DNA from: Anoplopoma fimbria
Taxonomy: Eukaryota > Chordata > Actinopteri > Perciformes > Anoplopomatidae
Assembly: GCF_027596085.1 (NCBI RefSeq)
Contig: NC_072459.1
Coordinates: 21,698,055 to 21,762,054 of the forward strand
Direction: 5' to 3'
DNA: 64,000 nt
Positions 10,713 through 22,100 of this stretch are shown one piece after another; positions within the stretch are counted from its first letter, which is position 1; each line of letters begins with the position of its first letter. The position numbers and the translations under genes were made by a program. The notes under the pieces were generated by a model. That model was not told the DNA's origin, did not search any database, and saw only the letters and a list, made by a program, of their open reading frames with translations.

Positions 10713-13529
10713 ATTGCTTCTGAAACAGTGAATAGGCAGATGTCTAACATACTATATGTACACCACTCTACTATAGTGTACTGCATCGTGTTTGGTCGTT
10801 ATAGAAGTCCTTTTGACGCCTGCGAATAACCTCTATTTTCTTTCTCATTTAATCTGTAAGTATTGAGTGTGAGTGAGTGCTTTGCTTATTAAATCAATGA
10901 TTTTTTTGCCATAAGAAATGTCAGAAACGAATGAAAATGCCCATCTGTCGAACCAACTGTCCAAAACCCAAATGTATTCAGTTAAGTGTGACAGAAGACT
11001 AAGAATACAAGCGAAAATATTCTCATTTGAGAACCTGTAAGCAATGAAATTTTGGGGCATTTTGCTTGAAAAATTAACTTGAATGTTAAATAAATGATCA
11101 CAAATATATTTTCTGTTCACATTTTTCTTTATTCATGAATTTGGCATTTTGGACAAATTCTAAGGTGTGATCTTTTGTATTCTTCCTATTGGCAAATTGC
11201 CTTCTGCACTGTTGTAATTCAGATTTTGTGGTATGTATTTGCTCTGTATTTGTCTCATGTTGTTTGTTTGTATCTCTGTTGTAGCCGCCTTTAAAAAAGT
11301 AAGTTTTACAGCAAGTGTTACTGAGGTTTTTTGTCAAATGAAGGTGAAGGGACTGTACATAAATTATTTGGGTGGGAGAGGGGCTTTGAACTGCTGACTA
11401 AGAGTACATTTACAGCAAAGCTCTAAATATCTTGGCAACAGTTTGACTTGCTCTGAACCAAACTGCGACTTTATGTCTCGCAGCACAAAGGGAGAATGAA
11501 ATCAAATTTAAATCTGCAATGAAAAAATATAAAAACCTCCCCCTGCTACCCTTTAACTCCTTCAGCACAAAGAAAAACATTACCATGCCTCTTTCCTGGC
11601 CCTTAGCTCACTCTAATATTTTTCATACAGTTCCTAGGTTACGTGAATAGATGCATCGCCATATATTTACACATTTTATGTTTTTTTTCTTGTATATTTA
11701 TCACCCTTTTTATCACAAATTTGAATGGGCCTCACCTCATTTTAATTAACCCGGACACGTAGAAAGAAACTTCAAACCAATAACCTCTTCGGTTGCCATC
11801 TTTACAAATGTGTGTCTTTTCTAAACTTAATACTTAAAAATAATATATATTTCAAATTCTAGTGAAAATTTCCAAGGTTCCAATTAAAATTAAAATGATG
11901 CATAGGGTATTTATGGGTTGGTTGTGAATCCTTCACTCGGTTTGAAATGTGTTTGTAGGTGTTCTGGAACAAGGTGATCCAGAATATACAGTATCTGTGA
12001 GGTCATGCAGTTTTTAAAAAAACTTTACTTAAGGTAAAATATCAGGAGTATTTTGGTTCAAATGTAACAGCAACTTTCTATAAAATGAATGCTGCCGGTA
12101 GGGAAAGTAATTTGCATTGATAGCATTCTTGATAACATGCTTCTGAAATTAAGTGCTAGTGTTGGCAATCTTTTCCTAAATGTAAATTTTCCTTAAATAT
12201 GTTTGCATTTTGGAAAGATGTGCTTGAAAAATATTCCTTCTGAAGGCAGAGTCTTTGACCCACATACACTGAGCCTGGTGTGTCTTTCTGGGTGTGTTTT
12301 CAACTGAGAGGTGTGAAGACTGGAGCCTTAGCCCCGAGGACACGCATGTACCCGGTGTCACACGCACACAGGGATTCTCACTTGCACACAAACTCGTATG
12401 CATACACGCTCTGGTAAGCATAACCCAGTCTCTCACACACACACATACACACACACACACACACAGTTGTGGCGCCTTGGATGCACATGTATAGCCGGTG
12501 TCTCGCCTCTTATCCGTGAGGTGGGCTCCAGGTAACCCGGAGTGACAGCAAAGTGTCTGCAGGACGCCGTCCAGACGTGTGAGGAGCGGGACAGCTGGAC
12601 CGCCTCCCAGATGTGGCAGAATTCGTCAAACTCACACACACACACACACACACCGGCAAATACGGGCGACACACACACCAGATGTGGCAGCAGGAGTCAC
12701 AACACAGAAGGCCCCAGCTGTTCACATGTCAAAAAAAAAAAAGGAAAGAAAAGAAAACTAGCTCCTTCCGTCTGATGGCTCTCGTCAAACTTCCCGGAGA
12801 TGGAAAGACAAGTGGGGTTAAATCACACTGACAGATAAGAACGTTTAAGAACGACGTGTATGAATTCATGCGCCTCCGTGTATCTGCACAATGTTTAACT
12901 CGTGACTAGCTCTTCTCCTGCGTGTTGTTAGTTGTTGCAGTAGTTAGTTTAGCTGCGTGGGCGTAGAATGGAATAATGCGCATGGCACCGCACAAACTTA
13001 TGGCACCCCTCCCTCCCTCCCTTCCCCCCTCCCATTCTGACGCCTCCACACACACCCCCACGCACAAACTGGGACCTGGCATAGGCTGCTCCGCTACCCG
13101 TTGGAGCCTAACTGCTTTTCATTAGTACCAACCAGTATTGCGTAATGGTGGCACGAAGCTACATGCTACTCCTTGCAGGAGACGGGTCGTGTCCACTGGG
13201 ATTTGGGGGAAGTTTTTTAAAATGATTTGCTCACTCTCTCTCTCTCTCTCTCTCCTCTCTCCTCTCTTCAGTTTTCTAATAAGTGCAGGTTGTCAGTTGG
13301 AGGATGCATGATGTAACAGCCATTGAGTGAATGGGAAAAAAGCTACCCCTACTCTCTGAGGCGCCGTTAATGGAAGGACAGAAACAAGTACGCCATCTTG
13401 TGCTCACTGTTGGAATAACAGCGCCTTCAGATCAGTTGGTGGTGGGAAATTGCAGTCACTCTCTTCGTAATCACACTGTGTTCTCTTCACTTGTTGATGT
13501 GTGATCGATACCCAGTCACACAGTTGTTC
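10713..13529. other. Non-coding stretch, no gene seen
   Basis: AT-rich sequence from 10,713 to about 12,430 with nothing I can identify. Short CA arrays lie at 12,434-12,466 and 12,633-12,652, a poly-A run near 12,730 and a (TC)n run at 13,233-13,254. The longest open frames show no recognisable domain. Confidence 0.55.
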
Positions 13530-13532
13530 TTA

Positions 13533-14223
13533 GGGACTGTACAAAAATGATTAGCGGTGAGGGGCCGGTCCAAAGGGGGGACGTGTATATATGTAGCGGC
13601 TACTTTATGTTTTATTTATTTTGCTAGTGAAGGGAGTGTAGTTTTCTTTTTTTTATATATATATTTTAAATCAGCCTTCCTTTGTCATCCAAACAAAAGA
13701 GGTCAAACTAGTAAAATCAAAGAGATGGCCTCTCTGTGAGCCATGATATGGATGTTTACAGTTGCATGATCAGTTGGACGTTATTTGTCCATGGGCTTAC
13801 ATTTGAATTCACACACTTTATTGTCCATTATTCCACAGTTGACCCAACTGCAACCAAGACTCTTAACGCTTTGTTTTCTTTACATCACTTTGCACGTGGA
13901 ACCAAATCTCTTATGCGTGAAACAAAGAGCTTACCAGTAGTGTAGAAGGTAGTAGCTCTTGTTTTAAGCATAGAGAGTGGCTGGAATAATTGGTGAACTC
14001 ACTACTAATGTTCATATTATTTGTGTAGATTGTGAAAATGAATTGCTCTTTTAAGATATAAATTATTAATTAATTCTTGAACTTTTGCATTTTTTTTGTT
14101 CTTTATGGGGGGCCCAAAGAAATTTAAAAAATGAACATGAAGGACGGTTCTGCTTTTTTAATCTGGAAATTCAAACATAAGGTTCAGCCAAACTTTCCAT
14201 CCCAATAATTTGTGTACAGTCCC
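13533..14223. mobile_element. PIF/Harbinger-like MITE
   Basis: The left end reads GGGACTGTACAAAAATGATTA. The reverse complement of the right end reads GGGACTGTACACAAATTATTG, so the element has terminal inverted repeats of about 20 bp with few mismatches. Both ends are flanked by TTA (13,530-13,532 and 14,224-14,226), the 3-bp target duplication typical of PIF/Harbinger transposons. The 691-bp interior has no convincing transposase or Myb-like frame, so it is non-autonomous. Confidence 0.75.
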
Positions 14224-14814
14224 TTATATGTCAATGCTTTGAGCAGCAATATTCAAGTTTATTTATTTATACACTATACTGTACATTTAAAATACTGTAC
14301 ATGAATCTGCTCCTCATGTTCAACTGTGATATCAATGGCTCCACTCACATTTCTAAAGCACTTTATATCACACATGCATCGTGGTGTAGCAGCACTTTTA
14401 CATCCTGGAATCCCTGAGCCAACCGGAATCTATTAAGCCTAAACACCTGAAAGGATTTCACACCATTTACTATTTTTAAAAAAAAAACCCAAGTAGTAAG
14501 GGACACATTACTATTGATAGAATAACATCAGGGAGGTTGAGTGCTGCGGTTGAAAATTTGAAAAAAATGGAATGTCTTGCCCTAATTTACCTACGGATAC
14601 ATCTTGGACGCCAAATCATTTATCTGCTTAGAGCAAATAAGCAAGATACCATGGCAGACTGTTCATTCAGAAAAATGCTATGTTAGATTTATCATATATA
14701 TATATATTGTAGAAAAACACCATAAAACACTTTCTTACTGCTGAAACACAACCATGAAACAGAATTTAAATTGCTTGTTTATTTGTTTGAATAATGGCTG
14801 TTTTTGTATCACTA

Positions 14815-15035
14815 CCTGCAATAAAGTGCTAATTAGTCTCCTCCTGAGATAATTAAATATTCCGAGACATGGTAAGTTCAAACATTACTCAGGGGGGCCC
14901 GGGGGAGGTTAATAATTACTGTAATTGACTAAAGACGGCAGCACAATGATTTATTCTGCCATGTGTTTTCTTGGGACTGCAGCTAATGTTATTGTTTGAT
15001 AAAGGCAGCGTTTCCAAACTCATTTCCAAAGCAGT
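14815..15035. promoter_or_regulatory. Candidate conserved non-coding element
   Basis: Complex sequence with CTAATTAGTC, GATAATTAAATATTC, AATAATTACTGTAATTGAC and CAGCTAATGTTATTG. It is dense in TAATTA-type cores with no coding frame and no repeat similarity. Inference only. Confidence 0.35.
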
Positions 15036-16479
15036 GGAAAAAAACGCAGCATTAATATATTAATACGGTACATGGATGTGATTTGCATTATACTATCACA
15101 CTGATGAAGATGCATATGTATAGGAATATATGAAAACATCTGCATACATATTCAGCTGACATAGAGACCCACTAATATTAATACAGAAGAAATGTGCACA
15201 AATACAAGCAACGTTAAAATATTTAGGTTTCTGCTTTGGGCGGTTCACATAGTATTTCCTGTTTTAAATATATCTTTTCTTCCTGGAACATATAGTGCAG
15301 TATTTTCAAATGCAGTTCTCAGTAAACCTTCATCACTTCTCTTTTTTTTCTTCTTTTTTTTCTACTGCTGTTTTATGCTTGCTATTCAGATCATTTCATT
15401 ATCCTCTGTGGCCTTCTCCCGCAGCCTGATTGTGTTTTATAGGTTATCTGAGAAAAGATCCAATCGAGGCTCCAAATGCCTGTGACCTGGGGGCAGAGCC
15501 TTGACATTTCCTGTGCGTCTGGAGCTTTGTCTCATGACTGCGTCTATTTGGGTAAAAAAAAGACAGCGACTGCCGCTCTGCTTTTGCCCATTCATCCATT
15601 TCTACTGAGGAAAACATGCAAAGACTTTTTAACCGTTACATCAGCATCCTTATTGGGTTATGATGGTTTGTATATTTACCGATAGTGTCAATACTTAAAG
15701 TTATTTCCTATGTTATTTGTACCCTTTTGTATTTCCCTATCGTATACTATAAGATGCCTACAGCCTGGAATCAACACCAGCCAACATCGGACAGGTTGAT
15801 AATTATTCATTCAGGTTTCAGTAGCAGAGTCTCACTCAGGATGCTCGTACATACAATGCATCAGGACAAAGACAAAGAAACACATTCTGGATTTCTACAT
15901 TGAATAAAAGTTGATAGGAAAGTATGGGTTTGGTGGACTTCGCTCAAGAAAATTTGAATAACTTTGGACCATTATTGTTACAATACCTAAAACACTTTTA
16001 GAGGAAACTCGCTATAGTTGAATATTTATTTATTTGTTCACACATAGCAAAGCCTTCGTCCGAACATTTATTTCTTCTGAAAATGTTTGCCCTGTAAAAA
16101 TCACATGCTCTAAATGAAAAGAGATAAAAAAAACTGTACTTGCAGCTTGTGAGAAGTGCCTGTGCGCAAGAAAAAGTCACGGTACACGAAAGAGTAAAAT
16201 GTAGTACCGGCCCACTTTGAGCACTGTATACGGACACATATATGTACCCTTCTGCTCGGCATATGCCACTGCAGGGCTGCTGTAAACCAATTACCTCTTT
16301 GTCCTGGGCTACAAGCCAACCACCTTTCTCCTTCCAGCAATTGCCCTCAAGGTTGAAAAAAAAGAAAATTTCCACTTCACACAGACTTTATGCTTAGTTT
16401 AAACTGAACCAACAGAGATGGCACTGACCCAGAGACTCAGCGGGCCTGCAGATTTCTGCACTGCCCTGCTGTGGCCTGC

Positions 16480-16760
16480 CCTTCGTCCTAACTTACGCCT
16501 CGATGAGAACGGCCCTCTGGCCTGCAGTGAGATTAAGTAGCCTGCTGTATTAAATTACTCTCCTAATATAATAAACAGAGTCGTTGTTGTTCTCATTATC
16601 ATCATTACAGGTTAATTACAGTAAGTCATCGGGGACATGAAATCTCCATGCTTGAAAATGTAAATTAAGGATTTGTTTGGTGAGTCTGACTAAATTAATT
16701 AAATCCGCCGGGTAACAAAAGCTTTTGAAAACTCTTCAGAGATTTTTATGTGTTCAATTA
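16480..16760. promoter_or_regulatory. Candidate conserved non-coding element
   Basis: Contains CAGGTTAATTACAGTAAG, AAATTAATTAAATCCG and GTGTTCAATTATTAG, and a GC-balanced start around 16,480-16,530. Non-coding. The texture is that of a deeply conserved enhancer, but no comparison could be made here. Confidence 0.35.
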
Positions 16761-16825
16761 TTAGACTTCCAGGTTTTATATGCGGGTTACTCATTTGGTT
16801 ATTTTGTACCCGCATACAAAGGAAT

Positions 16826-16890
16826 GCCTTGGCAGCCAAGGGGTTACAGCGCATAACCTGAACGTCCCGGGTTTGATTCTGGCCTTGGAA
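16826..16890 (+). mobile_element. tRNA-derived SINE head
   Basis: Reads like a decayed tRNA: an A-box region around GGCAGCCAAGGGGTTACAG, then CATAACCTGAACGTCC and a B-box-like GGGTTTGATTCTGGCC. It lacks the paired acceptor stem of a working tRNA gene. A related head lies on the minus strand at 50,478-50,546. Confidence 0.6.
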
Positions 16891-16984
16891 GAAATATTTG
16901 CTTTACTTTCTCCTAACCCAAAAGGAATGGAAACAGTGATTAAGTTAAAATGATAAACTAATAGTATGGAATAGTATGATATTG

Positions 16985-17480
16985 TGGTAAATAAGTTTAT
17001 TTGCTTTCTTCCTGAGAGTAAGATGAAAAGACTGATACCCATCTTGTTTCTGTCGCAGCTGGTTAGCCTAGCTTAGCATATTGACTGGAAACAGGGGGAA
17101 ACAGCTAGCTTGACTCTGTCCAAAGGTAGCTCAATATAGCTAGCAACTATTTTTTAAATTAAGAATATATGTTGTTTGTTTAACTATTACAAAAACCTAG
17201 AACTCTAGGAAGTTAGCATGACCGGCCGAGAAATAGTACGGAACATATAACCCTGTTATACCACGTGTTATTTTTAAGCTTTGGTTTTAGTGCAGATTAA
17301 ACAAACACAAAATAAACTGTAAATTGGTGATTGTAAGAGGTGGTAGTAACACTAGCTGTTTCTCACTGTTTCCAGTCTTTGTGCTATGCTAAGCTAATCA
17401 TCTTTCGGCTCCAATCTAACTTTCTGCAAGTAAGTGAATAAGTGTACTTCCCAAAGTATGGAGCTACTCCTTTCACCTTC
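16985..17480. mobile_element. Palindromic fish MITE, near full-length
   Basis: The left arm contains GCTTAGCATATTGACTGG and AAACAGGGGGAAACAGCTAG. The right arm contains the complementary order CTAGCTGTTTCTCACTG, TTTCCAGTCTTTGTGC and TATGCTAAGCTAATC. The arms pair to a long hairpin. Partial copies of the same family occur at 30,846-31,060 and 57,795-58,050. Non-coding. Family recognition (a very common teleost repeat) is from memory. Confidence 0.75.
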
Positions 17481-19181
17481 TTTTTAAAGGGCCAGTCCAC
17501 CCAAATTACAAAAAAACATATTTTATAGAACAGATTCCAGAGGCTTTACAATTCAATGATAATCAGGTAATAACACGCCAACCCTCTGCTTGAATGCTTG
17601 CTCTTGTCATATCAACTGACATTACTGAATGCATTGTTTTCCCCACGCATCTTTATTTCACTATGCCGCTCCTATGATCGTCATCTGATCTGCTGTAATC
17701 AGCGGCTGATGTTTGGTAAATCTGTGAGGCTCGTCATTGTTGTAGAAAGGATTAGATTCATCCCGTCTTGACACAGTCTTTCAATCGACGCAAATATAAT
17801 TTGCCCATCTCTATGTGCTTTCTCACACACTCCGCCAGTCAATCACAACGCCCTTCTTATTCCCTCTCTGCTAGACTGGAGAGGAAATATTAAACTAATT
17901 TGGATTTTTACACTTTAAAACCTAATTCTCTTCTCTAAATTTGCACGGGATCGTATCACAACCTAATTTTGATTGTTTGCTCTGTGGTTGTGACCGACCC
18001 ACAATGCTTTGGGTTTCTCTTGCAGCATGTTCATTTCTGAAGCTGCATCTAGCCGGGCACTGACTGAGTTTATATTGCCAGCTTCATATATCTGCCTCTA
18101 ACACTCTCTCCATCTCCACTCTGTCTGACTCACTCAATACTTTAATAGAGGGTACGATCCCGTCCTCACTCTCTCTCTCTTTAAGAGAATGAACCCAAAC
18201 AGAGTGATTCATTTTAAATTCAATAAAACCAATACCTTTGCATCTCATTTCAAATAAGTCATTGTGTCTATTTCAACCTTGCGCAGAAGGCCCACTGAGC
18301 TCCTGGTGCCACACAATGTAAGGCCCAAGGCTACCCAACTAAATGTAAAAAAAAAAAAAAAAAAAAAAAGATGTATTTTTCTATACAGATTATCAGAATA
18401 ATTGCCCATTGCATGCTTTATTGTACTTTTTATTTATGATTGAACATATACATATATACATATATTTTAAAAAAGTCAAAACGTTTCAGCATTGTGCAGG
18501 AGAGGTTAGAAGCACAACATGGCTGAAGAAAAATAAAAAAATAAAAGGGATGTAATACTGTATGTACCATTATTATATAGCATGCTTAATGTTGTGTTAA
18601 TGTTGTGTTAACGTGCACATTAATATTATGTGTACTTTTGTATTTTGATGCTTTGGCATTGTTTCGGTGAGTTAAGCCACATTTCATTGAATTGACTGAA
18701 AAGTTAAAATAAAAAGATTGCATAATTCATAATTTATCAAAGTTTATGTTTACAATTTGAGATGGATCACATTATGTATTTCTGTTTTTACATTGCAGGC
18801 TTCCATTGGTCAGCAGCCATTGCATGTACCCAAAGGAGACAGACTTAACAGTGTAATCAATCACAGAGACCACAAGATTTGCATTTGTTTCTGCCAGACA
18901 TTATTACAATTGTGTGGTTGTATGATGATGATAATTCAGTTACAGTGCAGGACTGTGTTGCCACACATTGATAAAATGACTTGATAAGAGTGTAGAAAGT
19001 GAATTAAAAATTCTTAAACAAAGCAGCATTGTTTTGTAGAATGATCCGTCGTAATGTTAAATATTGATTTGTAGTTAATGAGCTTTATCTCACAGAACCG
19101 TTAAGCATCCACTATCTACGGTCGGTGCACGTTATCGTCATTAATATTACATATGTTATATGTATATATTATTATTGTGCC
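17481..19181. other. Non-coding stretch
   Basis: Begins with AAAGGGCCAGTCCACCC, which resembles the end of another fish repeat. A poly-A run lies at about 18,347-18,369. There is AT-rich sequence up to the minisatellite, and no exon was found. Confidence 0.5.
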
Positions 19182-22100
19182 GATGTGAGGGAAGGACAGA
19201 GGATGTGAGGGAAGGACAGAGGATGTGAGGGTCTAAGGACAGAGGATGTGAGGTGTAAGGACAGAGGATGTGAGGGTCTAAGGACAGAGGATGTGAGGGT
19301 CTAAGGACAGAGGATGTGAGGGTCTAAGGACAGAGGATGTGAGGGTGTAAGGACAGAGGATGTGAGGGTCTAAGGACAGAGGATGTGAGGGTCTAAGGAC
19401 AGAGGATGTGAGGGTCTAAGGACAGAGGATGTGAGGGTCTAAGGACAGAGGATGTGAGGTCTAAGGACAGAGGATGTGAGGGGTAAGGACAGAGGATGTG
19501 AGGTCTAAGGACAGGAGGATGTGAGGATGTGTAAGGACAGAGGATGTGAGGGTGTAAGGACAGAGGATGTGAGGGTCTAAGGACAGAGGATGTGAGGGTC
19601 TAAGGACAGAGGATGTGAGGGTCTAAGGACAGAGGATGTGAGGGTGTAAGGACAGAGGATGTGAGGGTGTAAGGACAGAGGATGTGAGGGTCTAAGGACA
19701 GAGGGGTGAGGGTGTAAGGACAGAGGATGTGAGGGTCTAAGGACAGAGGATGTGAGGGTCTAAGGACAGAGGATGTGAGGGTCTAAGGACAGAGGATGTG
19801 AGGGTAAGGACAGAGGATGTGAGGGTGTAAGGACAGAGGATGTGAGGGTCTAAGGACAGAGGATGTGAGGGTCTAAGGACAGAGGATGTGAGGGTCTAAG
19901 GACAGAGGATGTGAGGGTCTAAGGACAGAGGATGTGAGGGTGTAAGGACAGAGGATGTGAGGGTCTAAGGACAGAGGATGTGAGGGTCTAAGGACAGAGG
20001 ATGTGAGGGTCTAAGGACAGAGGATGTGAGGGTCTAAGGACAGAGGATGTGAGGGTGTAAGGACAGAGGATGTGAGGGTCTAAGGACAGAGGATGTGAGG
20101 GTGTAAGGACAGAGGATGTGAGGGTCTAAGGACAGAGGATGTGAGGGTGTAAGGACAGAGGATGTGAGGTGTAAGGACAGAGGATGTGAGGTGTAAGGAC
20201 ATGGGAGGGTTATGAGACAGAGGATGTGAGGGTTAAGGACAGAAGAGATGGAGTGTAAGGACAGAGGAGGAGGGTATAAGGACAGAGGATGTGAGGGTCT
20301 AAGGACAGAGGATGTGAGGGTGTAAGGACAGAGGAGGTGAGGGTCTAAGGACAGAGGATGTGAGGGTCTAAGGACAGAGGATGTGAGGCTCTAAGGACAG
20401 AGGGGATGTGAGGGTCTAAGGACAGAGGATGTGGAGGGGGTGTAAGGACAGAGGGTGTGAGGGTCTAAGGACAGAGGATGTGAGGGGTAAAGGACAGAGG
20501 TGTGAGGGTCTATGAGACAGAGGATGGGAGGGTCTAAGGACAGAGGATGTGAGGGTGTAAGGACAGAGGAGGGAGTGTAAGGACAGAGGATGTGAGGTGT
20601 AAGGACAGAGGATGTGAGGGTCTAAGGACAGAGGATGTGAGGCTCTAAGGACAGAGAGATGTGAGGGTGTAAGGACAGAGGATGGGAGGGGGAAGGACAG
20701 AGGATTTATGGCCCATGAGACAGAGGATGTGAGGTCTAAGGACAGAGGATGTGAAGGCTCTAAGGACAGAGGATGTGAGGGTCTAAGGACAGAGGATGTG
20801 AGGGTCTAAGGACAGAGGATGTGAGGGTCTAAGGACAGAGGATGTGAGGATCAAGGACAGAGGATGTGAGGGGTGTAAGGACAGAGGATGTGAGGGTCTA
20901 AGGACAGAGGGATGTGAGGATCTAAGGACAGAGGATGAGGGTCTATAAGGACAGAGGATGTGAGGGGGTGTAAAGGACAGAGGATGTGAGGCTCTAAGGA
21001 CAGAGGGATGTGAGGGTCTAAGGACAGAGGATGTGAGGGTATAAGGACAGAGGATGTGAGGGTCTAAGACAGAGGATGTGAGGCTCTAAGGACAGAAGGA
21101 TGTGATGAGACAGGATGTGAGGGTAGGACAGAGGATGTGAGGGTCTAAGGACAGAGGAGTGAGGGTCTAAGGACAGAGGATGTGAGGGTCTAAGGACAGA
21201 GGATGTGAGGGTCTAAGGACAGAGGATGTGAGGGTGTAAGGACAGAGGATGTGAGGGTCTAAGGACAGAGGATGTGAGGGTCTAAGGACAGAGGAGGTGA
21301 GGGTGTAAGGACAGAGGATGTGAGGGTCTAAGGACAGAGGATGTGAGGGTGTAAGGACAGAGGATGTGAGGGTCTAAGGACAGAGGATGTGAGGGTCTAA
21401 GGACAGAGGATGTGAGGGTCTAAGGACAGAGGATGTGAGGGTCTAAGGACAGAGGATGTGAGGGTCTAAGGACAGAGGATGTGAGGGTCTAAGGACAGAG
21501 GATGTGAGGGTGTAAGGACAGAGGATGTGAGGGTCTAAGGACAGAGGATGTGAGGGTGTAAGGACAGAGGATGTGAGGGTCTAAGGACAGAGGAGGTGAG
21601 GGTGTAAGGACAGAGGATGTGAGGGTCTAAGGACAGAGGATGTGAGGGTGTAAGGACAGAGGATGTGAGGGTCTAAGGACAGAGGATGTGAGGGTCTAAG
21701 GACAGAGGATGTGAGGGTGTAAGGACAGAGGATGTGAGGGTCTAAGGACAGAGGATGTGAGGGTGTAAGGACAGAGGATGTGAGGGTCTAAGGACAGAGG
21801 ATGTGAGGGTCTAAGGACAGAGGATGTGAGGGTGTAAGGACAGAGGATGTGAGGGTGTAAGGACAGAGGATGTGAGGGTCTAAGGACAGAGGATGTGAGG
21901 GTGTAAGGACAGAGGATGTGAGGGTCTAAGGACAGAGGATGTGAGGGTGTAAGGACAGAGGATGTGAGGGTGTAAGGACAGAGGATGTGAGGGTCTAAGG
22001 ACAGAGGATGTGAGGGTGTAAGGACAGAGGATGTGAGGGTGTAAGGACAGAGGATGTGAGGGTGTAAGGACAGAGGATGTGAGGGTGTAAGGACAGAGGA

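Larger units (their letters stand above)
14227..16825. other. Non-coding stretch with conserved-looking islands
   Basis: No exon seen. A (TA)n run lies at 14,692-14,708. Two islands look conserved: 14,815-15,035 and 16,480-16,760. The rest is AT-rich and unremarkable. Confidence 0.5.

Noticed and set aside
16826..16890. Functional tRNA gene
   Set aside because: A- and B-box-like motifs are present, but there is no paired acceptor stem and the arms are degenerate, so it is better read as a SINE head.
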